This document shows positions 34,020 to 43,548 of a stretch of 64,000 nucleotides of DNA, in pieces (positions within the stretch are counted from its first letter, which is position 1; each line of letters starts with the position of its first letter). The notes beneath the pieces were generated by a model that was not told the origin of the DNA, did no database searches, and saw nothing but the letters and a program-made list of their open reading frames with translations. The stretch lies in contig JALMLS010000228.1 of assembly GCA_038496445.1 (NCBI GenBank), positions 496,001 through 560,000 of the forward strand. The letters are read 5' to 3'. The translations under genes and the position numbers were made by a program. Origin of the DNA: Trichosphaerium sp. ATCC 40318 (taxonomy: Eukaryota; Discosea; Flabellinia; Trichosidae).

Positions 34020-37000
34020 ATGGCCACATCACTCACAACGGTACCCACTCTTTTCAGTTTGTTGTTGTTGTTGTCTCTAAATTTCGATTTCTAGTGGCCG
34101 TACGTTGCAATTACGCTTCTATGCGTATGCGCGATGCTCACACAAGTTAAATCAACATCTAGATCCGATCCTGTGCAAACACACACTTGCGATACAACTT
34201 CAAACATCTGGGGTTGTGCCAAGTGGAAACCACACCCAAAGTCTGGGGTACCTATTAGATCACGGTGCCTTGACACCCAACCAGAAGCAATAATGCCTTG
34301 GGCACATAAGGTAAAGCGTACAGATGGTATAATACTAGTTGTTGGTACCGAAGAGAGCCCTGCAACGGAGTATGTTCCTGGAGAAATTACAGATGTCCAC
34401 GTAATAGTAACCGATTACGAAATGAAGTATCGCGGTATTATGCTGTATGCTGAAAACAGGTTCGGACGGAAAGTTGGAGAATGGATTCTTGATGCAGGAA
34501 GAACAGGTACGATTTTATTCGTAAACACTGGGTTAACACAAAACGCGTTGCAACCAAAAGCATCAAATTTTCTTTTTTGAGACTGCCAAAAAAACACTTC
34601 ACATTCTAAACTCGGCAGTGACTTAATTCTGATGGGTTTTTTGCGTTTCATGGTCTTTAAAAACGACGTATAGAGGTGAAACTAAAACCAATAACATAAA
34701 CAAATACTTCTTACCTGATTACCATCGTTTTTTTTTATTGGAAATCCTTCAATTTGTTTGCTAACCTTGTTCGTTTTCTTTAGAAAATTGGAAACTTCCT
34801 TGGGGTAATACAGGCTTTTGCGGTAACACTCTAATGCACAATGGGGCTTCTATTAAGCCTCTGCATCAGATATTCAAAATCAAACTACCAGCAGGCGAAG
34901 GTAAACTCACAATTCGTTGCCTTATAAAGACAGGAGTACCAAACTTGGGTGCTTTCTGGAGACCAAACTTGAGCGGAGATGTTCAACTCGATGAGGCGGC
35001 AGAAGCAGATTATACCTATTGGCATATGTCTCAAGTAGGACAATCATGCACTCAAGTTTGTCGTTCTTACGGACAATACTGCCACGAGGGTTCTCTTCAT
35101 CAGGTCTAAAAAAATATACCAGTTTTTTTGGTATATACCACTTTTATACCACTTTTTTATACCAGTTTTTTATGGTATATACCAAAAAAAGTGGTATATT
35201 TTGACCAAAATATACCAAAAAAAGTGGTATATTGACCAAATATACCAACAATATACCAAAAAAAACAGGTATAAAAACAGAAAATATACCACTTTTTTTC
35301 ACCAGAAAAAAAAAAATATACCACTTTTTTATACCACTTTTTTTAGGTATATACCAGTTATATACCACTTTTTTATACCAGTTTTTCATGGTATATACCA
35401 CACTTATATACCACTTTATGCTTACTTATAGTACACCTGCAATTCCAGAAAATACACTTTATTTAATACACAGTTTGTGAGTTACAAGTTTTGGACAATG
35501 TCCACTACAGTTACATTACTATGGGCGTCTGGAAAATTCGTCCATCTCCATGAGCTTGCTGTACCTACTGTAAAAACATGCTGCACACCTAATGAAAGTG
35601 GTCCCACCTGAATCCATCAATTACTAAGGCCTACGGAGGTCGGTTAATGTATATCAAACGAAAATAAAATAAAACTTTGTCTGGTACCCACGAACGTCTG
35701 TATAATACCTGCAATATAGTTTCCTCAATGTTGGTACTGGAATCAGGTCCTGCGGTTCGAATGAGCTTGGTTTGGTTAGATTCTATGATATACTAAGGTC
35801 CCTACGCACCGTTCAATGTATGACGTCCATGATCGTTCAACAAGAAAACCCATTACCAAAAAGCTCCTTAATGACCTTCTTGAAGCATACCATAAAAGTG
35901 GTATATACCAATAAAAAGGTGGTATATACCACATACCATAAAAAAGTGGTATATACCACTTTATATACCATTTTTAGAAGGTCTCATTATGTGAATGAAA
36001 AGTGGTATATACCACTTCCATATACCACTTTTTTATTCACTTAATTTTTAAAAAAGTGGTATTTCAAAATGGTATATACCAGTTCATATACCATTTTGTT
36101 GAAAAAAGTGGTATATACCATAAAAAAACTGGTATATACCACTTTAATTTTTAGACCTGATGGTATTGACAGTGTTTCAAAACTGCTTGCTTTAACAAAA
36201 AAACATCACGTTTGTCGTCTTCCTGTTTTGAAAAGATGCACTGGTCTTGGTATTACAAGCAATGTGGAGGGTTTCTGTATGTATGAAGAATCCTCTTGCC
36301 CTGCCGAAGCAGGTCTTGATAAAGAAGATCCTTGCGACGTTAAGAGTTTTGACCCAGCAATGGGGTACGAGTTCTTTTCTTTTAAACGTTTTTTAGTCAA
36401 GCTTTTTATGTCTTCTTGCTTATCTTGCTACTTAATAAAAACGCTTCTGTAAATGTGTTTCTACACCTGCACCTACCACAATGGCACCAACAGAAGCTCC
36501 TACAACAGCAGCACCAACGGAAGAACCAACAAACGGAGCAATTTCCAACACAGTTGGTGCTAGTAAAACAGCTGCTTCAAGCTCCTCACGTGCTACTGGG
36601 TAACTAAATGCTTTTAGTATTATTCAACTCTGCATTTATTAACTTTGTTGGTTAGATCAGTCCTTGTCGTTCTTGCTTGCCTGCTCTTTGTAACGACTGG
36701 CTCTAAATCGTCAACAAATGGACCATCATTTGCTTTCACTATTCTTTTGGTATCCGCTATCATCTTTGTTGTTTCCCAACTGGTACACAAGGACACAATT
36801 GGCTTCTCAGTCAATCAAGAAGAAGTTACGCAAGGTTAGTACAAGTTTTCTATTGGTAAAACTGGATGTTCCATTTCTAGAGTTTCCTTCCTTTTTATCC
36901 ATTGGGTTCTCTTTTCAACACTTCTCTTCGCATTCTAACTTGTGGAATTAGTACTGAAAGGCCTTGCCCTCCTAAAATCCAGGACGAACCGCACGCTCAA

Positions 37001-38577
37001 GTCGGACCTGGCCAGAAAGTTCAGCTGGAGTATACCCAAGGTCACGGACTTACATCTTACTTCACAGTCATTGAAGCAGCAAACGTTGATAAAATGAGAG
37101 TCCATACTGCAGCTCTCTTTAAGGACTACATAGCGAATGCTCCTCCAGGTTCTGTATCAGAAACACGTGTTCTTCACCGTCTTCTCGGGAACAGAAGGTA
37201 TAATATCACGTACCAAAGAGAAATCCTTAAAACTGATGACGACTATCTACCACATCCAGAAGCTTTTGGACCATGGGATCCAACACATGCAAAGCTCTAT
37301 GCTTATTATCCAGGAAATCATACTGATAATGTTATCCAGTACACCAATCCAAAGTACCCTTGGATCCTTGCTCTATACGTTGGTAAGATGTACGCACCAC
37401 ATAGATCAATTGATGTTGATGTAATCGAAATCGGAATGCCAGCAGATGCTGCTCCTGGAAAATACATCATTCAATGGTGGTGGAGTGGATTTATTGACTG
37501 CATGGATGTTGAACTTACACCAGCACCTGTTGAACATATATACGGTGTTAAATCAGAATCAAATATTGGTGGATTCAAGTACGTTCTTTGGCTTTGCTTC
37601 TTTTTTTTTTTTTTTTACTTGACATTTGTAATAACTTACTGTTTTTTTTAAGGCGTGTTGATCATTGTTGGGCTCCTAAACCTTTGAGATATAGGAACTG
37701 GTGTTCAAGAGTTTTTACATCACCACAGTACTGCTTACACTACTGTACAGCAGCAACACAATGCGGTGGTGTTATGGTAATGCCATGGAAAGCAGCAGGA
37801 AGGTTTAATGAGACTCATTTCACTGGAAACCTCTGTAATGATACCAAATACGACTGGCTAGAACCAGATGATGGCTTTGAAGTACCAGATTCAGAAGCTT
37901 ACTTCTGCATACCAGTATCACCAGCCATTCCAAATGATGTCAAAGCACCTTTTGAAACAACAAGCGATCCCGACGATCCAATGTACAAATCAACGTGCTA
38001 CGTCAGAACATCGGGATATACTTTCCCTGGGTTCGTACCACCGAAAGATCACGGACGTATAGAATGGAAACACGGAGATAAATGTATATCTTGTGCGGAT
38101 CAACAAGCAAACAAGGATGTTTCAAGATTTCCAAAATGGAACTTCCTTCCAAGCGACGAAGGTTGTGTGAACTGTGATTTGTTGCCTCCTGCTACTCCTA
38201 CAAAGGGAATAACAGCTGAGCTTGAAGCAGCAAACAGCACCTGTGACGGCGTAGCCGACCTGTGGTATGACGCTGAATCTACTAACTGTACTACTATTGA
38301 AAACAGAGAGTGTAACAAGGAGTTGACGTTGACGAGTCGTAATCCAGCCCATGGATTTACTTTTGTAGATGAATGCGCATATCTGGCAGCTATGGATCCA
38401 GAATGCACTGATATGATCACTACTACTCCGCACAGCCTTAACTACAAAAGTAAATGGGAAGATGCTGTACATTGTTATTGTGCTACAAACCAAGAATGTT
38501 GTGGAGGCTGTAAAGCAATGGCTGTAGAACCAGGATTACATCCTCCTACAAGCAACTTGTATAAGGTAACACAATAA
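34020..38577 (+). CDS. Reeler-domain surface protein joined to a large Cys-rich ectodomain, interrupted by an inserted element
   Basis: Exon 1 (34020-34040) spliced to 34095 gives a signal anchor: MATSLTT + WPYVAITLLCVCAMLTQ. Exons 34095-34506 and 34784-35100 encode a Reeler-like domain (TEYVPGEITDVHVIVTDYEM, YRGIMLYAENRFGRKVGEW, FCGNTLMHN). A 1.06-kb element then splits the codon series; coding resumes at 36162 (GIDSVSKLLALTKKHHVCRL) up to about 36364. A Pro/Thr/Ala-rich linker (APTEAPTTAAPTEEPTNG) leads to two hydrophobic spans only nine residues apart (SVLVVLACLLFVTTG; FAFTILLVSAIIFVVSQ). Exons 36656-36838, 36952-37578 and 37653-38577 continue in frame with a Cys-rich extracellular domain (GKYIIQWWWSGFIDCMDVEL; QYCLHYCTAATQCGGVMVMP) that I do not recognise. 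No ATG separates the halves, so I model one gene; two genes remain possible. The junction near 36365-36490 is uncertain. Confidence 0.6.
35108..36145. repeat. GGTATATACC palindromic minisatellite arms
   Basis: Units of roughly 16-20 bases, such as AAAAAAGTGGTATATACCAC, repeat in both orientations in two arrays that flank the central 470 bases of the element. Each GGTATATACC is its own reverse complement, so the arms can fold into many small hairpins or pair with each other. The open frames seen here (VVYT, KNWYKKVVY-type repeats) are by-products of the repeat. Confidence 0.85.
35482..35792 (-). pseudogene. Captured 3' exons of an unidentified gene inside the element
   Basis: Two exons with matching phases lie between the repeat arms: 35792-35709 (YIIESNQTKLIRTAGPDSST-NIEETILQ) and 35607-35482 (VGPLSLGVQHVFTVGTASSW, then RWTNFPDAHSNVTVVDIVQN-L-stop). 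They are separated by a 101-base GT-AG intron. An AATAAA signal follows the stop at about 35458-35463. An upstream acceptor (CCTTAG) implies an earlier exon, but the frame is lost as the repeat arm begins. This looks like the 3' end of a host gene, with its intron and poly-A signal, carried as DNA by the element. No parent gene is in this window. Confidence 0.65.
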
Positions 38578-39327
38578 ATAAATCAATATTGTATTACGCA
38601 ATGTGTTTGTCACACAATAAGTATTATTCGGATTGTTCTATTTTCTTGCTACCTTAAATTCGTCACGTGATAATTAGCATTTTATTTCGTTCTAAACGTA
38701 CTACAATCAGTCAAAATTGTAGGTACTGTATTAAACACACCAAGAGAGTGTGTCCTTTCTAAAGTAGAATTATTAACGTATCTCTGTGCAGAGCTTCTCA
38801 ATCTCGACAACAAGAAGAGGTAAATCTATTGTAGTAAAATAATCAATCACCTCGACTGATTCATAAGCCAGAATACAGTGATTTGCCTGTGAACGAAAGA
38901 GTACTAGCAAGTGCTGACATTCACATCATGGCCTTCAACCAAAGACTTGAGAGACGAGAAATAAAGTCTATCCCAACGAATGTCACAAGTCACATGTTTT
39001 TTTGACTGTTTTCACTTCACCAACCACGACAGTAGTCTTTCAACATTGCAAGAAATTCACAAAAAAGTTGTCAACCAAAATACGAAGAGAAAAACAAAGA
39101 CAAGTTTGTAGAAGTACATTGTGGTTTATTTATTGTTTTTTTTCTTTGTTTTTTTTTTCTTTGCGGATTATTTTACACCTTTGTGTCCATCCATTTTTTC
39201 TCGTCTTTGTGAAACTTGAATTAACAAAAACCACCACTACTAACCCAAGAGAGAGAAACTCAATCTTCCCAAAAATCCAAAAAAACAAGCGAAACACAAA
39301 ATATTTTTTTCGAGAAGTATTTTTTTG
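38578..39327. other. Convergent 3' spacer, no gene seen
   Basis: AT-rich with poly-T and poly-A tracts; TCACGTGA at 38663-38670. Short open frames lack any family signal. Confidence 0.45.
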
Positions 39328-40299
39328 TTACTTCAAAATTTCTGAATAAAACCCGTCCAGCTGCTCTAATTCCCTCTTGTGGGGGCAGTCTAAACACGAA
39401 CACAACGACTCATTATCGTAACTCATCAACTCGCTCTGTACTGTTCGAACAAATGAACGTACTTCATCGCGGGACTCGGAAACGACTCGTCGCATTTTAA
39501 ATGGGCGTTGGGTGACGGGTAGTGCACGCCAAGCCGCCAGAAAGTTTTGCAAAGCAAAATCAAAATCTGGTACTGACCCAACAGGGTTGTGCGCGAGGGT
39601 GACAGACTTTAGAGCTGGCAGAGACTTACCGCCGACAAGCGTGAAGATGCTTGAGCCGGTTTTGGGGTCAAATGGTGAAGCCGTCGGAAAAATTAGAGGC
39701 GCTTGTGTGTCGCTTTGTTGGGTAAGTGCTGTAGAGACGGAGGGATTGGCAAGCAACTTCTCAAAAAGTTGTGTGTGCTTCAGTTGCGTAGCTTTAATAT
39801 CATCTAACGCAGCCAATACATCTTCTGACCTTGCTCTCTTTGTCCCTTTGCGAATAGCGCCAGGATTCTCTATTTGCTCCCTTCTGCGTCGAATCTGCGC
39901 CGGTTTAGACACGCTCTTGAAGAGCTCTGTGGTTAGCGTTGCCTCGGTGCCGGCTTGGAGATCAGAGAGGGTTATCTGAACTTTAAAATAACTGTTGTTT
40001 AACTGCGAGCTTAAAACGTGTATGCGGCATTCTAAAGTGGAACTACCACTTGGTGTGTTTGCGTGTAGTACGTAGGATAGCGGTTCTTCAGTTATGGAGG
40101 GAACTTGACCGTCTTTTGATGTAACCAGGCGACAGGATACGCCCCAACGTTTTTCGCTTTCGTCGCCAGTCGAATCGGCTAATACGAGCCAAAAAGGCGT
40201 GCCACGAACCACCCAGTTAATTTTCTGTGTAATACCATTGCTGTTGTGGTTCTCTGCGAACGGCACTTTATAATTGGTTACTTGGATAGTTGAATTCAT
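39328..40299 (-). CDS. Intronless 323-residue basic, probably nuclear protein
   Basis: A single uninterrupted frame encodes MNSTIQVTNYKVPFAENHNS... The first 130 residues look beta-rich (INWVVRGTPFWLVLADSTG; STLECRIHVLSSQLNNSYFK). A strongly basic segment follows (KPAQIRRRREQ ... AIRKGTKRARSED), which reads as a bipartite nuclear localisation signal, then a helix (DVLAALDDIKATQLKHTQLF) and a Ser/Thr/Pro-containing middle. The C-terminal part has a Cys cluster (LCSCLDCPHKRELEQLDGFY). I do not recognise the family; an immunoglobulin-like DNA-binding fold next to a basic region is one guess. It stands out in this window as the only long gene without introns, and its codon use is more GC-rich than that of its neighbours, so a recent retrocopy or transfer is possible. 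Confidence 0.7.
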   Translation of the reverse strand: MNSTIQVTNYKVPFAENHNSNGITQKINWVVRGTPFWLVLADSTGDESEKRWGVSCRLVTSKDGQVPSITEEPLSYVLHANTPSGSSTLECRIHVLSSQLNNSYFKVQITLSDLQAGTEATLTTELFKSVSKPAQIRRRREQIENPGAIRKGTKRARSEDVLAALDDIKATQLKHTQLFEKLLANPSVSTALTQQSDTQAPLIFPTASPFDPKTGSSIFTLVGGKSLPALKSVTLAHNPVGSVPDFDFALQNFLAAWRALPVTQRPFKMRRVVSESRDEVRSFVRTVQSELMSYDNESLCSCLDCPHKRELEQLDGFYSEILK

Positions 40300-40982
40300 C
40301 GGGAGTGGATGGTGTTGGGGAATAGTAAAAGAATATTCTTTTTGAAAGAACGCGACTAAATATTCTCACTCGTAGAATTTTCGCGCGGTTTTGCGTTCAA
40401 TTAATCACAACTATTGGCACAGCGCGTGGCAAAAGGTCACAAAGCATGTGGGCTAATGTTTGGCTGGTTGAAGATACACAGTGGTGTGATAATGGTCAAT
40501 CAAAAAGAAAGCTGCGCTGAAATTTAAACAAAAATCTTCGATTAGGTATTTCGGTTAGTACAAGTAATTATCTTGCTCCGACACGATGCTCACGTGCCTT
40601 TTGTTCCACTCTTAACGTGCGACAATAAATGAGCTATGCACTAGCTGCGTTTTTGAGATGTTTATAATAGTGGTGGAGAACATTACGTTCAAAATGAAAC
40701 AAAACAATGAGGAATCTTTTGGATTTTTTGTCGTGAGGTTCCGCCTCATACGCTTTTGGCGTACTGATTTATAGACATGACATTCTGCAACCAGTAGCGA
40801 CAGGTAATTAATAGATAAGAGTTGTTTCCATGTGATTTCGTATCGAACATATTCGAAACGGGTAAAACATGTCTTTAGCAAACTAATCTGTGAATGGTTC
40901 TTTATTTACACTTTTGTTTCAGTTATTTTTTTCTTGGCTTCTGTCAAATTTATTGACAGTAATTTTTTGTTTGTCGGCATTT
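40300..40982. other. Intergenic region, no gene seen
   Basis: The 5' flank of the intronless gene and the 3' flank of the DM13-DOMON gene. No coding or named regulatory signal was recognised. Confidence 0.4.
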
Positions 40983-43187
40983 TTAGAATAAATTAGCTAC
41001 CACAACTAATAACATAGCTAATGTAATAGAAAATCCGTATCTGACAGCACTTGATGGAGTATTGTTATCACCTGGAGCAATTGGATTGTTACTATCAATT
41101 GGAGGCATTGTAGTAGGTGGGGGAGTGATAGTACCTGCGTCAACAATCTTCATCATTGATCCGAGGTTCGTGTGAGACCAACATTGGTAGTAAATGAGAT
41201 CAGGTGTTGAAGCGTCTGGTGTGAACTTGAAAGTAACAGGAGAACCAGATTGACAAGATAGAGCGTCAAGTGTTGGAAAGAAGTCATCAAAAGAAGCAAT
41301 AGCATTGACTTCGTCTTGAGTCTTGTCTGATTTGTACGCGCAGAAGTGACCGGCGTATTCTGGCATTTCGTTTGAGTCAACACCTGCAATGACAGTTTCG
41401 GCTTGACGTTGAGCGGCTGAAAGGATAGAACGGCCACCGTTTTTGTCTGTTGTGAAGTAAAGAGGATGGTACTCGGCTGATACTGAAGCGTTGTTACCAC
41501 CTGCTACAGTAAATGTGTATTCAACACCACGCTAAAGAGAATGTGAGGTTCTGACATTGAAAACTGGGGAAAAAAAAACTGCAAGAAGAGTATTACGTGA
41601 TTCTGCAAGAGCTTATTATCAAAGCAGAACAAAAAAGCAAAATAATTTTTTGAAGCGTTCTTTTGGAGGAAATTAAATAACGTACTGTAAGCGTAAGAGT
41701 TGGTATGAGTACATCGTTGATGTACCATGAAATACCCCAAGCAGGATTTCCAGTGATTGCTCCATATCCTTTAGCTCCTCCACTTGGTCCAATAACGAAC
41801 TTGAAGTCTGTAGTACTTGCTGGAAGTGATTGCTCAACCCAACCTGGTCCACTAAATAACCAGTTAATAACGAAAGAAAAATAATAGCGTTGGTTTTAGG
41901 AAACGTACATGTCGGTTGTTGGAATTTCAACTGGTGCACAGTTTAGTGCTGGAGTACGTCCAAAGTGAAGAGTAGAAGGACCTCTTCTGCTATGAATACG
42001 TGGTCTACGGACGTTGGTGTCAATAGGACCCAATGCCCAAACGATTGGTTGATCTGGGTTTGATATGTTGATAGGATTATCATAATTTGGGTCAATGGCA
42101 GCGAGTGGTCGCGTATATTTAACAAATAGAATACCGCCGCTAGTAAGCTCGCCGTCTACGTTTGTAACAGCATTTTGGGACATGTTCAACTTAACATCTG
42201 GGCAAACACCAGTGTAGGTAGTTGTACCGCCGTTACTAAGAAAAAGTAAGGAACAAGCTTGTTGGTTTTCGTTTATCGTTTTTTTTCTTTTCAAAAGTAA
42301 CGCACGTGCAAGGTGCTCTTTGAGAAGCAATGAAGTAGTCTTCAGCTTTTGGAGCGTTATTCTCAAATTGAGCCACTACAATATCAGATCCTATCATTTG
42401 ATCTCCAGGAACAATGCTTGAAGGGATACCGAAAGCCATGTAGTCTTCTGATCCAGCTACACCAGATAGTAAAATATTGACGTTACTTCCGTCAACAGTC
42501 CAGTAAACATTGAGTCTGTCATCAAGTGCTTCACAGTTCTCGAAACCCTACAAGGCGAAGTAAGAAATCAATTTTTTAGTTGTCTTTTAAGGTTTTTTGG
42601 CTTCACAGCCGCTATTGTTCGCTAGACGTACGTCAGTTATTCTGGGGGTATTAGAACCAGCTGGTGCTGGGTTCAAGTCTGAAGGGATAGCAATTGAACC
42701 GAAATCTTGGTTTGCAGATACACACCAAATACCGAAGGCAGCAACGTTGCTGTCAGTTATTTTAGTATCGCCAGGGAACACAATTGTGATATTAACCATG
42801 TCCGGGTATGGTCTGCTAGGTAAGCTACCTAGAGATCCGGTTTCATCTGGGATTTTAAAACCACCTCTTGGTCTGGAGAGGGATTCGTACAACCAAAAGA
42901 AAGCGTTAAAGTTGCTTGTCCATTTGAAATCTATAAAAACATTAATTAGCGGGAGATCGCGTAACAAGTATCTAGAATCCATAAAAGCGGTACGTACTTT
43001 GTAATTTGACAGAGTTTTCGCTCAAAACGATTACTGTGCCAGAAATACCGTATTGCGTTCCGATAATTTCTCCAAGTAGGATTGGGTCTGCGCCATTACC
43101 AGGTGCAGCGACTGTATCGGCCGCGTTTGTATAAGATAAAAGAGAAAGTACGCATAGAAGCGCTGTAATTAATACCAACTGTGTCAT
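40983..43187 (-). CDS. DM13-DOMON-cupredoxin protein, Knickkopf/Skeletor-like
   Basis: Six exons: 43187-42998, 42931-42632, 42547-42306, 42235-41909, 41851-41686 and 41531-40983. A signal peptide (MTQLVLITALLCVLSLLSYT-NA) is followed by a DM13 domain (GEIIGTQYGISGTVIVLSEN; FKWTSNFNAFFWLYESL; VNITIVFPGDTKITDSNVAA-FGIWC). A DOMON domain comes next (CEALDDRLNVYWTVDGSNVN; DYMAFGIPSS; DIVVAQFENNAPKAEDYF). The C-terminal module resembles plastocyanin-like cupredoxins (VEYTFTVAGGNNASVSAEYH; VTFKFTPDASTPDLIYYQCW-SH). A Thr/Pro stretch and FSITLAMLLVVVANLF-stop indicate a GPI signal or anchor. This order matches insect Knickkopf and Skeletor proteins; Knickkopf organises and protects chitin. Electron transfer by DM13/DOMON is proposed for the family. 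A wall-organising surface role is my inference. Confidence 0.85.
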
Positions 43188-43548
43188 AGAGTTGCTTCGA
43201 CACTTGTTTGTCGGAGAAATAATGATTATTCCGCCCAAAACACAATCGATTTTGAGTGGCAAGTTTTCCAATTTTCTCCCTTTGTGACGTTATACTATGC
43301 TGTAGCCTTGTAAAACGCGTAGACGATGCATTGTATTGATTATCGTTAGAGGACGTCATCATACGTTACCGCAGATTTTCGTCTAAACGGCGCGTCAAGC
43401 ACGTCAAAAAAAGTGTATTTTCTGACACTGTTGTGGGAACTGTTGACACTCTGAGCACGGATAACCACTGAAACCCATGTACTAGTTCACATTATGTTTG
43501 TACCAAGAAACAGGATTGAATAGTAATTTTACGCTGATTAAAGGGCGT

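Larger units (their letters stand above)
35101..36159. mobile_element. Terminal-inverted-repeat element inside the Reeler gene
   Basis: The element starts CAGGTCTAAAAA and ends TTTTTAGACCTG, a perfect 12-base inverted repeat; the flanking CAT/ATG extends it to 15. An AT dinucleotide on each side may be the target duplication. Removing the element and one AT joins CTT CAT to GGT ATT, restoring the host frame (GSLH-GIDSVS). Standard splicing from its GTCTAA to its TTTTTAG leaves CAG ACC TGA, a stop, so it is not a simple intron. Both arms (35108-35420 and 35888-36145) consist of units built on the palindrome GGTATATACC with A/T runs. The centre holds exons of another gene on the minus strand. 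No transposase is visible, so it would be non-autonomous. Confidence 0.75.

Noticed and set aside
35144..35431. Open frames encoding KNWYKKVVY-type repeats on both strands
   Set aside because: They come from the GGTATATACC minisatellite and occur in several frames on both strands.
35104..36154. Treating the inverted-repeat element as an ordinary intron
   Set aside because: GT-AG splicing at its edges creates CAG ACC TGA, and no nearby donor has the phase needed to keep the downstream frame.
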